A stretch of 64,000 bases of DNA from JBCBXA01 sp039816825 (GTDB taxonomy: Bacteria > Pseudomonadota > Alphaproteobacteria > Rhizobiales > Rhizobiaceae), in assembly GCA_039816825.1 (NCBI GenBank), contig JBCBXA010000002.1, positions 1 through 64,000 on the forward strand, in the 5' to 3' direction. A program made the position numbers and the translations under genes. The notes below the pieces were generated by a model that saw only the letters and a program-made list of their open reading frames with translations, did no database searches and was not told the DNA's origin. Shown here one piece after another: positions 9,107 to 17,829 of this stretch (the stretch's first letter is position 1; the number at the start of each line of letters is the position of its first letter).

Positions 9107-10035
9107 TTGAGCAGCAGTGCGCAAATCCCAAGGACGATCAGCACGACACCAGCGACTTCGATCCGGTTGATGCGTTCGCGGAAGATGAAAATACTCGTGG
9201 CGTAGGTGAAGATCATCTCGATCTGCGCCACGACCTTCACCAGCGCCGCCTGCTGGAGCGTGAAGGCGCTGAACCATCCGAAAGTGGCCGTAGCGCCCAC
9301 GAGCCCGACAAGGGCAGCCGGTTTCCAGACCTTGACGATTTTCCCGAACTGGTCGGGCTCTCGGAGAGCCATATAGATCAGCATCACCGCGGTCTGGATG
9401 GTGATGGCAACCAGAAGCGTGGTGACGGCTGCAACGAAAAAATGTGGTGTGTAGAGGCTCGTGGACGCCGCTCGATAGCCCATGGCAGAGACGCCGAAGA
9501 ACGTTCCAGACGCCAGACCGATGAGGGCGGGTCGTGTGCCAAGGGACGTGATGAAGGACCGGAGTGTTATGTGCTCACCTTCCTTGGGCCGGGCGATGGA
9601 GATCAGCATCACACCAAGAACGGTCACCAGCACGGCAACAACACCTATCGGGGGCAGAACTTCGCCAACGAAGATCAATGCAAAGAGTGCCGCAAACACC
9701 GGCTCCGTCCGCGAATAAGCCGTGCCCACCGTGAAGTTGCGCCAGGCAAACATGGCGACCAGGCAAGCCTGCGCGGTGATCTGCGCCAAGGCGGCGACAA
9801 GGACCCATATACCAAAAGAGATGTTGAGATCAGGAAGCGTGTACCCGCCCCACCAGAAAACGAGGGCTGCGTAGAACGCGGCGACCGGCAAGCCAAAGCC
9901 GAAGCGGACAAAGGTCGCACCCGTGGTTCCGATCTTTCCCTTCAGGTGCTTCTGGAAAGAGGATCGGATGTTCTGCAGGAACGCAGCGCCGATCGTTATC
10001 GCAATCCAGACTTCCAACTCTAAATGTACCCCCAA
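9103..10035 (-). CDS. EamA/DMT-family transporter
   Basis: This protein of up to 310 residues has about ten hydrophobic segments arranged as two EamA repeats of four to five helices. The second repeat includes RPALIGLASGTFFGVSAM. A Glu in YSRTEPVFAALFALIFVGE marks the usual EamA motif, and the last helix ends ICALLLN. These proteins export or exchange small metabolites through the inner membrane. The substrate is not deducible. The start is uncertain: TTG at 10035 is the longest, and TTG at 10017 (giving a start EVWIAIT) is equally reasonable. No ATG fits. Confidence 0.85.
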   Translation of the reverse strand: MGVHLELEVWIAITIGAAFLQNIRSSFQKHLKGKIGTTGATFVRFGFGLPVAAFYAALVFWWGGYTLPDLNISFGIWVLVAALAQITAQACLVAMFAWRNFTVGTAYSRTEPVFAALFALIFVGEVLPPIGVVAVLVTVLGVMLISIARPKEGEHITLRSFITSLGTRPALIGLASGTFFGVSAMGYRAASTSLYTPHFFVAAVTTLLVAITIQTAVMLIYMALREPDQFGKIVKVWKPAALVGLVGATATFGWFSAFTLQQAALVKVVAQIEMIFTYATSIFIFRERINRIEVAGVVLIVLGICALLLN

Positions 10036-10107
10036 CCCATCATCCCACTGCGGACGGCGCCTGAAACGGCGCTGGCCTCATGCACAAGCCACAGTTAGAC
10101 AGGCCTC

Positions 10108-10887
10108 ATGTCGAACACTTTCACAGATTCCGCCAGCCCGAATCCGCCGCAATCGGATGCCACCCCGGCAGCATATACTGCCATGCACCCGGACTTCGCC
10201 CATGTGGACACCTGGATTTTCGACCTCGACAACACGCTCTACCCACGCTCGTGCGATCTGTTTGCACAGATCGATGTGAAGATGACGCAATTCGTGGCCG
10301 GCGTGCTGGAGACTGATGATCTGGTGGCTGCCCGCCATCTGCAGAAACAGTTGTTCAAGGATTACGGAACCACCCTCAATGGGCTGGTGAAGCATCACGG
10401 CATCGAGCCCGTCGCCTTTCTCGATTACGTCCACGATATCGATTACTCGCCCGTTCCCACCGACACGGGCCTGAACGAAATTCTGGAACGCCTGCCCGGG
10501 CGCAAGCTGGTGCACACCAATGGTGATGTTCCCCATGCCATGCGCACCATGGAGCGATTGGGTATCGCAAACCTGTTTGAAGGCGTCTTCGACGTTGTGG
10601 CTGCCAACTACGAGCCAAAGCCACAAGCCAGCAACTACGCCAAGTTCTGGAGCGATTTTGACGTCAGCCCCTCGAGTTCGGTGATGTTTGAGGACATGGC
10701 TCGCAATCTTGAAGTCCCGAAAGCCAACGGCATGACAACCGTTCTTGTGAAAGCGGATGCGCCGCATCTCGGCGAAGCGTGGGAGCATGACGGCCATGAA
10801 GAGCCATACATCGACCATGCAACACGTGACCTGCCGGACTTCCTTGCATCGCTGACAACACCCACGACAAGGCCGGCACGCGGCTAG
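10108..10887 (+). CDS. HAD-family pyrimidine 5'-nucleotidase
   Basis: This 259-residue HAD phosphatase of the SSM1/SDT1 type has the nucleophile motif FDLDNTLYPRS near residue 38. Motif II is HTNGDVPHA near 135, and the Lys (EPKPQ) and acidic motif (FEDMARNL) follow at the right spacing. It would dephosphorylate pyrimidine nucleotides. In many Hyphomicrobiales this gene sits just before dapD, as it does here with two genes between. The DUF817 gene begins three bases after its stop. Confidence 0.9.
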   Translation: MSNTFTDSASPNPPQSDATPAAYTAMHPDFAHVDTWIFDLDNTLYPRSCDLFAQIDVKMTQFVAGVLETDDLVAARHLQKQLFKDYGTTLNGLVKHHGIEPVAFLDYVHDIDYSPVPTDTGLNEILERLPGRKLVHTNGDVPHAMRTMERLGIANLFEGVFDVVAANYEPKPQASNYAKFWSDFDVSPSSSVMFEDMARNLEVPKANGMTTVLVKADAPHLGEAWEHDGHEEPYIDHATRDLPDFLASLTTPTTRPARG

Positions 10888-10890
10888 CCG

Positions 10891-11679
10891 ATGCGCTCCC
10901 TCTTCGGCCTTGCGCTGACCCAGCTGAATGCGGCTCTCTTCGGGATCGCCATGCTGGCGCTCATCGTTGGCACCTTCACACTCTACCCTTCGGATGCGGC
11001 TCTGCCGCGCTACGATTTTCTTTTCATCTGCGCGGTTCTTATCCAGGTCGCCATGATCGGCTTCCGGCTTGAGACGTGGTCAGAGGCGAAGGTCATTCTT
11101 GCGTTCCACATTGCCGGCACAGTGATGGAACTGTTCAAAACCTCCATCGGATCATGGGCCTATCCCGAAGCCAACTTCATTCGGATCGCCGGTGTGCCTT
11201 TGTTCTCGGGCTTCATGTACGCGTCCGTCGGCAGCTACATCGCCCGGTCATGGCGGCTGCACGACTTCAGGTTTGAGCACTACCCACCATTGGGGCTGAC
11301 GATTGCTCTTGGCTTGCTGGCCTACATCAACTTCTTCGCCCACCACTATGTCTGGGACATGCGCTGGGTGCTGATGGCCGCCACGCTTGTGCTCTTCGGC
11401 CTGACGTGGCTCGACTTCAAGCCGAGCCAACACGGCGGGACGCGCTGGCGCGTGCCACTGCTCGTGCCCTTCCTGTTTCTGGCAGCCTTGATCTATGCGG
11501 CGGAGAACATCGCCACTTTCGGGCGGGCCTGGGTCTACCCCAATCAGGTGGATGGCTGGCAGATGGTGAGCCCGTCCAAATTCGGATCGTGGTTTCTGCT
11601 GATGCTCGTATCTTGGGTGCTGGTGAGCGCCGTTCGGCGCACCACCCTGGCAGGCCTCAAATCGAATAGAAGCGCTTAA
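10891..11679 (+). CDS. DUF817-family integral membrane protein
   Basis: This 262-residue protein has seven to eight hydrophobic segments. Conserved polar motifs between them include SIGSWAYPE, FSGFMYASVGSY and ATFGRAWVYPNQ, which I associate with DUF817. The role of the family is unknown. It follows the nucleotidase gene by three bases and is presumably co-transcribed. The last 23 bases overlap the end of the converging LOG-family gene. Confidence 0.82.
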   Translation: MRSLFGLALTQLNAALFGIAMLALIVGTFTLYPSDAALPRYDFLFICAVLIQVAMIGFRLETWSEAKVILAFHIAGTVMELFKTSIGSWAYPEANFIRIAGVPLFSGFMYASVGSYIARSWRLHDFRFEHYPPLGLTIALGLLAYINFFAHHYVWDMRWVLMAATLVLFGLTWLDFKPSQHGGTRWRVPLLVPFLFLAALIYAAENIATFGRAWVYPNQVDGWQMVSPSKFGSWFLLMLVSWVLVSAVRRTTLAGLKSNRSA

Positions 11680-12517
11680 CAGATGCCCATGCGTCCTCGG
11701 CAGTATCAACCTTCTCGATCAGATCCAGATCACCGGGGGAGATCGTCCCCTGCCGTGCCAGCTCCTCGAAATCCACGATCTTCGACCAGAAATCCGAGCC
11801 GAACAGGAGCACAGGCACACGCTCCATGCGCTTGGTCTGAACGAGGGTCAGCGTTTCAAACAGCTCGTCCAGCGTCCCGAACCCACCAGGGAAAACCGAG
11901 ACCACTTTCGCGCGCATGAGAAAGTGCATCTTGCGGATCGCAAAGTAATGGAAGTTGAGGCTGAGCTCAGGCGTCACATAGGGGTTGGGTGCCTGCTCAT
12001 GGGGCAGGACGATGTTGAGGGCGAGATTGCGCGCTCCAGCGTCCAGCGCCCCACGGCTGCCAGCCTCCATGACACCGGGGCCGCCGCCAGTGGTCACCAC
12101 CATCTCGCGGCCGCCAGTGGTGAGGGAATATTCAGATGCCAGCCGCGCAAACTTGCGGGCCGCATCGTAGTAGACAGCGTTGGCCTCAAGGTTTTTTCGG
12201 GCTTCATCGGTTTTGGCTGCCCATGCCTCCCCGCCCGGCTCGGGAATGCGCGCTCCACCGAACAGCACACAGGTGCTCTCGACATTCTGCTCATCCAAGA
12301 TCATTTCCGGCTTCAGCAGCTCGAGTTGAAGACGCACGGGGCGCAGCTCTTCGCGTGTCAGAAAATCCCTGTCATCGAAAGCCAGCCTGTAGGCGGGATG
12401 CTCGGTTTGCGGGGTCGAGGGCACCTCGTGGGAGAGCTGTACGTCTGTCTGTGACGAGCGAAGGGTGCGGCGCCTGCGGTCGGCTCCGATCCTGCGATCT
12501 GTTTGATTGGTGGACAT
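11657..12517 (-). CDS. LOG family protein (TIGR00730, cytokinin riboside 5'-monophosphate phosphoribohydrolase-like)
   Basis: This 286-residue Rossmann protein has the LOG motifs TGGGPGVMEAGSRGA and PGGFGTLDELFE, which form the nucleotide-binding and catalytic site. Family members cleave nucleoside monophosphates to base and ribose 5-phosphate. The first roughly 75 residues are a hydrophilic extension absent from short LOG proteins but usual in alphaproteobacterial members. The ATG at 12517 has GGGGAAG upstream; the frame opens at 12532. It converges with and overlaps the DUF817 gene. Confidence 0.88.
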   Translation of the reverse strand: MSTNQTDRRIGADRRRRTLRSSQTDVQLSHEVPSTPQTEHPAYRLAFDDRDFLTREELRPVRLQLELLKPEMILDEQNVESTCVLFGGARIPEPGGEAWAAKTDEARKNLEANAVYYDAARKFARLASEYSLTTGGREMVVTTGGGPGVMEAGSRGALDAGARNLALNIVLPHEQAPNPYVTPELSLNFHYFAIRKMHFLMRAKVVSVFPGGFGTLDELFETLTLVQTKRMERVPVLLFGSDFWSKIVDFEELARQGTISPGDLDLIEKVDTAEDAWASVKRFYSI

Positions 12518-12640
12518 GGGCTTCCCCGGCACTTCGTGGACTTCATCGGGCCGTTTGACCCTTTCGAGCTCATCGCATAGCTAGAGCCCCAAACGCCGTC
12601 CACCTTTTACAGGCCGGACACTACCTTATCGGAGCCCCCT

Positions 12641-13483
12641 ATGAGTGCTGACCTTCAAGCCACCATCGAAGCTGCCTTTGATGCGCGCGACACCATCTCC
12701 ACTTCGACGCAGGGAGAAGTGCGGGACGCGGTGAATGAGGCGCTGCACCTGCTCGATAGCGGCAAGGCCCGCGTCGCCGAGCGTGGCGACGACGGCACCT
12801 GGACTGTGAACCAGTGGCTCAAGCAGGCGGTTCTGCTTTCCTTTCGGCTCAACGATATGGAAATCGTCGAGGGTGGTTCCGGCGGCGCAACATGGTGGGA
12901 CAAGGTGCCATCCAAGTTTGCTGGCTGGGGCGAGAACCGGTTCCGCGATGCCGGCTTCCGCGCTGTGCCGGGCTCCATCGTGCGGCAGGGATCGTTCATC
13001 GGCAAAAACGTCGTGCTGATGCCATCATTCGTGAACCTGGGTGCCTATGTGGACGAGGGGTCCATGGTGGACGGCTGGGCAACGGTGGGCTCCTGCGCCC
13101 AGATCGGCAAAAATGTTCACCTGTCCGGTGGTGTTGGCATTGGCGGCGTGCTGGAGCCTTTGCAGGCTGGCCCCACCATCATCGAAGACAACTGCTTTAT
13201 CGGTGCGCGCTCCGAAGTGGTGGAGGGTTGCATCGTGCGCGAAGGCTCGGTGCTTGGCATGGGTGTCTATATCGGCCAGTCAACCAAGATTGTGAACCGA
13301 GCAACGGGCGAAGTGACCTATGGCGAGGTGCCGCCCTACTCCGTAGTGGTGGCAGGCACCATGCCTGGCAAGCCGATGCCAAATGGCGAACCAGGCCCCA
13401 ATCTCTACTGCGCCGTCATCGTTAAGACAGTTGATGAAAAGACCCGGTCCAAAACCGGCATCAACGATCTGCTCAGAGACTGA
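12641..13483 (+). CDS. dapD: 2,3,4,5-tetrahydropyridine-2,6-dicarboxylate N-succinyltransferase
   Basis: This 280-residue protein makes N-succinyl-2-amino-6-ketopimelate in the succinylase branch of diaminopimelate/lysine synthesis. After a helical N-terminal domain (to about 100), hexapeptide repeats of the left-handed beta helix run from about 105 to 240. Examples are [20 protein letters not shown] and [21 protein letters not shown] Shine-Dalgarno GGAG lies eight bases before the ATG. The pathway partner dapE follows on the same strand after two membrane-protein genes. Confidence 0.97.
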   Translation: MSADLQATIEAAFDARDTISTSTQGEVRDAVNEALHLLDSGKARVAERGDDGTWTVNQWLKQAVLLSFRLNDMEIVEGGSGGATWWDKVPSKFAGWGENRFRDAGFRAVPGSIVRQGSFIGKNVVLMPSFVNLGAYVDEGSMVDGWATVGSCAQIGKNVHLSGGVGIGGVLEPLQAGPTIIEDNCFIGARSEVVEGCIVREGSVLGMGVYIGQSTKIVNRATGEVTYGEVPPYSVVVAGTMPGKPMPNGEPGPNLYCAVIVKTVDEKTRSKTGINDLLRD

Positions 13484-13503
13484 TCGGCCCAGGGACCGGT
13501 TTC

Positions 13504-14208
13504 GTGCCCTACCGCGAGCTCAACTCGGAGAAAATCCTCAAGACCATTCAAGCGCTCGAGATGCGCATTGAAGACCGCTTCCCAGACTCCAGCCTCGGCA
13601 AGGTTTGCAAGGAGTTGGGTGATGCAGGGATCAGCATTACTGAGCAGGCGAAAGACCTGCAGCAGCCCATCTGGTGGGTTTGGGCGCTGGTTGCGACGGC
13701 CGTTGCAGCGTCGGGCTTCCTGTTTTTCTGGGTGGGAACGGTCGTGGACTTTGAACGATGGGCCAGCACCCCGTTGCGCGAAGTGCAGGGCATTGAGGCC
13801 GCACTGAACACCCTCATTATTGCCGGTGTGGGCATCATCACTATCCTCAGTCTCGAAAACCGCTTGAAACGTCAGCGGGCAATCAGAGCTCTAGCTCCGC
13901 TTCGTTCCATCACCCACGTGATCGACATGCACCAGTTGACCAAGGACCCTGCTGCAACGTCGAGCGGCACGGAGCCAACACCCGCCTCACCCAAACGCAA
14001 TCTCTCGCCAGGCGAACTGATGCGCTATCTGGACTATTGCTCCGAAATGCTCGCGCTGACCGGAAAGCTGGCAGCCCTGTACGCACAATCGGTGGATGAC
14101 GTTGAAGTGGTCAAATCGGTCAATGACATGGAAATGCTGACGACCAACCTGTCCCGTAAGATTTGGCAGAAGATCATGATGATTGACCCTATGGAGACTG
14201 TTCGATGA
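13504..14208 (+). CDS. Conserved uncharacterised membrane protein with a HVIDMHQLTKDP motif
   Basis: I cannot name a function for this 234-residue protein. A hydrophilic N-terminus of about 55 residues precedes two membrane helices at about 58-80 and 100-118. A cytoplasmic C-terminal domain follows with strikingly patterned motifs: LRSITHVIDMHQLTKDP near residues 133-149, YCSEMLALTGKLAALYAQS near 178, and TTNLSRKIWQKIM near the end. I recall similar motifs in unnamed proteins of other bacteria. The start is GTG at 13504 with AGGGA upstream. The stop overlaps the start of the DUF805 gene (ATGA), so the two are coupled. Confidence 0.75.
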   Translation: MPYRELNSEKILKTIQALEMRIEDRFPDSSLGKVCKELGDAGISITEQAKDLQQPIWWVWALVATAVAASGFLFFWVGTVVDFERWASTPLREVQGIEAALNTLIIAGVGIITILSLENRLKRQRAIRALAPLRSITHVIDMHQLTKDPAATSSGTEPTPASPKRNLSPGELMRYLDYCSEMLALTGKLAALYAQSVDDVEVVKSVNDMEMLTTNLSRKIWQKIMMIDPMETVR

Positions 14209-14645
14209 GCCGGGGCTTCAGACCAGACCCCCCTGCAGAATCGGCCACCGCGCCGCCACCCGGTATCGGCTGGGCGTTGTTCTCCTTCCGTGGGCGCATG
14301 GGACGGCGCTCATTCTTCTGGGCGTCGCTCCTGCCCATCATCACATTTGGTCTGGCGCTCGCTGGCGTGCTGGCGGAAACCAATCCGATCACCGATGAGA
14401 TTGAGAGCGGGTTCGGAATCGCCATGGCGTTTGTGCTTTTGGCAGTGCTCTTCATCGCGCCCTGGATTTATGCGGCCCTTGCCGTCAAACGGCTCAAGGA
14501 CATGGACCTGCCCTGGCCCCTGGTCTTCGTCGCGCTCGTACCCTTTGTGGCTCTGCCGGCCTATGCCGCGCTCTGCCTGATTGATGGTACGGACGGCCCG
14601 AACAAGAGCGGCCCCAGACGCAACAGTCGTCCGTGGGACAAATAG
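14205..14645 (+). CDS. DUF805-family small membrane protein
   Basis: This 146-residue protein opens with a hydrophilic stretch and the DUF805 hallmark SFRGRMGRRSFFWASLLP near residue 27. Three or four hydrophobic helices follow, and the cytoplasmic loop motif AVKRLKDMDLPW lies between helices two and three. The role of the family is unknown. Its start overlaps the stop of the upstream membrane-protein gene by four bases, and a hairpin directly follows its stop. Confidence 0.82.
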   Translation: MSRGFRPDPPAESATAPPPGIGWALFSFRGRMGRRSFFWASLLPIITFGLALAGVLAETNPITDEIESGFGIAMAFVLLAVLFIAPWIYAALAVKRLKDMDLPWPLVFVALVPFVALPAYAALCLIDGTDGPNKSGPRRNSRPWDK

Positions 14646-14646
14646 A

Positions 14647-14676
14647 CGGCCTTCTTTCGTCAAGGCCGAACCTTTT
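14647..14676 (+). terminator. Possible intrinsic terminator after the DUF805 gene
   Basis: CGGCCTT (14647-14653) and AAGGCCG (14662-14668) form a perfect seven-pair stem with an eight-base loop. It starts right after the TAG and is followed by AACCTTTT, a weak T tract. It could separate the dapD unit from dapE. Confidence 0.45.
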
Positions 14677-14728
14677 GTGGATCATGCGATCATCTTGACC
14701 TCGCCAACAGCCCTGATAGCGCTTGCGC

Positions 14729-15922
14729 ATGACTGACCTTTCCGCCCCAGCCATCATTCTCAGAGATCTTATCCGATGCCGTTCTGTGACGCCCGCCGAG
14801 GGTGGAGCGCTGGACGTGCTCGGCTCACGACTGGAAGCGCTGGGGTTCGACATTCACCGCATGACATTCAGCGAGGACGGAACGCCGGATGTGGAGAACC
14901 TTTACGCAAGGCTAGGCAGCGGAGCGCCGCATCTTTGCTTTGCGGGGCATACGGATGTTGTGCCCCCTGGCGATGAGGCGTCCTGGACCCTTGAGCCGTT
15001 TGCAGGCGAGGTTCGTGACGGCATGATGTATGGTCGGGGCGCCGTCGATATGAAAGGCGGCATCGCCTGCTTCCTGGCCGCTGTAGAGGCCCTGTTGGCG
15101 CACGGTCCTTTGCCGGGTTCCATCTCTTTTCTGATTACCGGTGACGAAGAAGGCCCGGCCATCAATGGCACTGACAAACTGCTGCAATGGGTGGCGGAGC
15201 GTGGCGATGTGATCGACGCCTGCATCCTTGGCGAACCCACCAACCCCAATGCCTTGGGAGACGCAATCAAGATTGGCCGACGAGGCTCTGTCTCCGGCAA
15301 GCTGACGGTGCACGGCACGCAGGGCCATGCCGCCTACCCCCATTTGGCGAACAACCCGGTACCGCGCCTGATGCGGCTCCTCGATACGCTTTTGACGGAA
15401 CCCCTTGATGACGGCACGGAGGCCTTTCAGGCGACCAATCTGGAAGTCACTTCCATCGACGTCGGCAACCCATTCGTCAACGTCATCCCCGCAGCCGCCT
15501 CGGCCCATTTCAACGTGCGTTTCAACGACAGTTGGACAGCTGACAGCCTGATGGCAGAGATTGTTGGCCGCCTGGACGAAGGCGCACAAGTTCCACCGCA
15601 TCGCGGGTCCAACGAACCGACCCGTTATGAAATCGAGTGGCGCGACCGGCCAAGCCACGTCTTTCTTACAAAGAATGAAGCGCTCATCGACGCTGTCAGA
15701 AGTTCAGTGGAGGCGGAGACCGGTCGTGTGCCTGAGATATCCACCGGTGGCGGCACGTCAGATGCGCGGTACATCAAGGACTACGCACCCGTCGTGGAGT
15801 TCGGCTTGGTGGGGCAAACCATGCATCAGGTGGACGAGCGTGTCGCACTTGCAGACCTTGATGCGCTCACCGCAATCTATCAACGTGTCATCCAGGACTG
15901 GTTTCAATCTCAAGCGGCCTAA
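14729..15922 (+). CDS. dapE: Succinyl-diaminopimelate desuccinylase
   Basis: This 397-residue M20 metallopeptidase hydrolyses N-succinyl-L,L-diaminopimelate. Metal ligands are visible in order: His in FAGHTDVVP (near 71), Asp in [10 protein letters not shown] (near 105), the Glu pair in GDEEGP (near 139), Glu in GEPTNP and the late His in GQTMHQVDE. The dimerisation domain spans about 180-290. The ATG at 14729 gives the natural N-terminus [10 protein letters not shown]; a TTG two codons upstream is also open. Together with dapD it covers two of the lysine/DAP steps. Confidence 0.97.
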   Translation: MTDLSAPAIILRDLIRCRSVTPAEGGALDVLGSRLEALGFDIHRMTFSEDGTPDVENLYARLGSGAPHLCFAGHTDVVPPGDEASWTLEPFAGEVRDGMMYGRGAVDMKGGIACFLAAVEALLAHGPLPGSISFLITGDEEGPAINGTDKLLQWVAERGDVIDACILGEPTNPNALGDAIKIGRRGSVSGKLTVHGTQGHAAYPHLANNPVPRLMRLLDTLLTEPLDDGTEAFQATNLEVTSIDVGNPFVNVIPAAASAHFNVRFNDSWTADSLMAEIVGRLDEGAQVPPHRGSNEPTRYEIEWRDRPSHVFLTKNEALIDAVRSSVEAETGRVPEISTGGGTSDARYIKDYAPVVEFGLVGQTMHQVDERVALADLDALTAIYQRVIQDWFQSQAA

Positions 15923-15930
15923 GGCGCGGA

Positions 15931-16527
15931 ATGACCGATCACCACGATGACCGCCCGTCGCGCAATGCGATTGATAGCGTAGTCAACCGCTGCGCTGGCG
16001 CTTTCGAACTGATGATCAATCGACCCCAGGGCCTTCGGCAGTTGGACCTGAGCGCCGTTGGCACGCGCAACTCGTTTGTGGCGCTGGCGCTGGCGATACC
16101 CATTGAACTGTACCGCATGAGCACCGACCAGAATATCGGTGGCCACGTACTGGAACCGAACCTTCTCATCTCCGACGTCTTTCTGATCATCGGGCTCTGG
16201 ATGATACCGCTGGCCGCACTGCACGTTGTGTCAAAGCCTCTGGGATTTGCAGATCGTTTTCCGGTTTACGTCAACGCGTCCAACTGGGCGAAACTGACCA
16301 TCGCCTATCTGCTCCTGCCCCTGACGATCATGCAGACCATCAGCCCCAATAATGGTCTCACCCTGCTGGTGCTGTTCTTCGCCTTCTTCGCGTCCTTGGC
16401 AGCAGCCTTTTTCCTCACAAGGACCACGCTGGAAAAGCCGTCTCAGTTCGCTTTTGGAATTGTGGTTCTGGAGTTCCTTGTGACGGTCACGGTCTTCGTG
16501 CTGTTCAGTCCGACGCCGTCGGTGTGA
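15931..16527 (+). CDS. Uncharacterised polytopic membrane protein
   Basis: This 198-residue protein has no motif I recognise. A charged 40-residue N-terminus is followed by five to six hydrophobic segments, including VALALAIPIELYRM, a pair around residues 80-105, and two strongly hydrophobic ones near the end. The layout resembles small Yip1-like or permease-like membrane proteins, but this is only an impression. It starts eight bases after dapE and is probably in the same transcript. Its last 23 bases overlap the 3' end of converging nudC. Confidence 0.7.
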   Translation: MTDHHDDRPSRNAIDSVVNRCAGAFELMINRPQGLRQLDLSAVGTRNSFVALALAIPIELYRMSTDQNIGGHVLEPNLLISDVFLIIGLWMIPLAALHVVSKPLGFADRFPVYVNASNWAKLTIAYLLLPLTIMQTISPNNGLTLLVLFFAFFASLAAAFFLTRTTLEKPSQFAFGIVVLEFLVTVTVFVLFSPTPSV

Positions 16528-17512
16528 GACGTCCGTTGGCCCAGTCGCGAATGAGAAGATGGGCAATGGCGCCGTGGGGCGGCAGATGCTCCCGATCTGG
16601 GTCTCCATAGGGCACCTGCATCATCTTGAGAATCTCGCCGCGCTCATACCAGCGACAGGCCTCAAGCTCATGGCTGTCGAACCGGATCTCGTCGCTGACG
16701 GCCTCCCCATAGAAGCCGATCATGACCGTATGAGGAGCAGGCCATGGCTGGCTGGCATGGAAGCGCACGCGCCCGATCTCAACACCGGATTCTTCCCGAA
16801 TCTCGCGACGGGCGGCATTCTCAAGTGTCTCACCGGCATCCACGAAACCCGCAAGGCAGGAGACCATGCCGGGCGGAAAGTGCGGACTGCGACCCAGAAC
16901 ACAGCGCTCGCCGGTCTGGTCGACGGGCAAGGCGATCACGACGGGGTCGGTGCGGGGGAAGTATTTGGCGTCACACTGGGTGCAGGACCGACGATATCCG
17001 CCCATCTGGCTTACGGTCTTGCCGCCACAACGCCCGCAGAACTGGCAACCCCTGTTCCAGGCCAGCAGGGCTGCGCCCTGGGCGAGGGCACCGGCGTCTG
17101 ATCGGTTGAACCAACCATTGATGTAGGACGAGCGGAAATCGCTGTGATGCAGTGTGCCATTGAGCTGTTCCAGATCCACCTCAACATTCACGGCCAGCCG
17201 TGGCTCACCTTCCGGCGTGTGCCCCAACAACATGGGTTCGGCGAAATCAGCCCCCAAGGCTTCCACATCTGACTTGCTGTGCAGAATGGCCTGCGGCTGA
17301 TCCACTTCTGCGCCGCCGCGCATGACCACCCTACCGTTCTGCAGCGCCAGAAAGCGGGCATCCGGCCTTGCCATGGCTTCGGCAACGTCGTTCTCAGATC
17401 GAAATTCAGAGGCGGTCTCAAGATCGTTGCCAGTGTACGCCACTCCTTCTGATGGTTCGGGCAGCGGACAGTTGGCAAAGATATCAGAAGCGGCAGGGAA
17501 GCGATAAGTCAT
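16505..17512 (-). CDS. nudC: NAD(+)/NADH pyrophosphatase (NudC-type Nudix hydrolase)
   Basis: This 335-residue protein has the three NudC parts. These are an N-terminal beta domain (to about 155), a four-Cys zinc ribbon (CQFCGRCGG with SCTQCDAKYFPRTDP), and a Nudix domain. The Nudix box begins GFVDAGETLENAARREIREE and continues SGVEIG. A QPWPAPHTVMIGF segment of the NADH-specific subfamily follows. It hydrolyses NAD(H), and in some bacteria removes NAD caps from RNA. The frame is open upstream to 17686, but that part would run into the SRP RNA gene; the Met at 17512 fits the family. Confidence 0.93.
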   Translation of the reverse strand: MTYRFPAASDIFANCPLPEPSEGVAYTGNDLETASEFRSENDVAEAMARPDARFLALQNGRVVMRGGAEVDQPQAILHSKSDVEALGADFAEPMLLGHTPEGEPRLAVNVEVDLEQLNGTLHHSDFRSSYINGWFNRSDAGALAQGAALLAWNRGCQFCGRCGGKTVSQMGGYRRSCTQCDAKYFPRTDPVVIALPVDQTGERCVLGRSPHFPPGMVSCLAGFVDAGETLENAARREIREESGVEIGRVRFHASQPWPAPHTVMIGFYGEAVSDEIRFDSHELEACRWYERGEILKMMQVPYGDPDREHLPPHGAIAHLLIRDWANGRLTPTASD

Positions 17513-17626
17513 CAAGGCGCCTGGAACGAAGAGGAGAGGCTGTGTGCATAGGCGATAGCTGTGCCTTCGTCGCGCGGTTTTTTCCAATACACATGTGAGA
17601 CAGCCAGCCGGTCTTACAAATGCCCC

Positions 17627-17655
17627 TTGCAAGATCAGCCGTTCCCGACGATATG
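17627..17655 (+). promoter_or_regulatory. Putative promoter of the 4.5S RNA gene
   Basis: TTGCAA (17627-17632) and GATATG (17650-17655) are separated by 17 bases. The expected start point, six to seven bases after the -10, falls on the first base of the outer stem of the RNA. That agreement is the main support. Confidence 0.5.
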
Positions 17656-17659
17656 TGGA

Positions 17660-17762
17660 GCGGGAGATTGGCGGTGGACGGTCCACTCGCCAACCGGGTC
17701 AGGTCCGGAAGGAAGCAGCCCTAACGAGCCCGGAACGGGTCATTTTGTCAGTCTCCCACCTT
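17660..17762 (+). ncRNA. ffs: Signal recognition particle RNA, small bacterial (4.5S) type
   Basis: The hallmark apical domain lies at about 17695-17728, with the tetraloop/asymmetric-loop core GTCAGGTCCGGAAGGAAGC and CAGCCCTAACG. The outer stem is visible as GGGAGA (17662-17667) pairing with TCTCCC (17752-17757), giving the usual length of roughly 100 nt. T-rich TTTCCTTT follows. The RNA binds Ffh and directs membrane proteins to the translocon. The exact ends are inferred from the stem. Confidence 0.93.
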
Positions 17763-17829
17763 TCCTTTAACTGGCCGGATTTCTTTCACGCGCCGCCTTT
17801 CATGGCGCCGCTGCCCCCGATATTAAGGT

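Larger units (their letters stand above)
17513..17829. other. Intergenic region between nudC and dnaX carrying the SRP RNA
   Basis: This 317-base stretch holds the 4.5S RNA gene and its promoter (both listed separately). The nudC promoter must lie in 17513-17626 reading leftwards. About 60 bases of T-rich and mixed sequence lie between the RNA and dnaX. No protein gene is supported. Confidence 0.7.
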
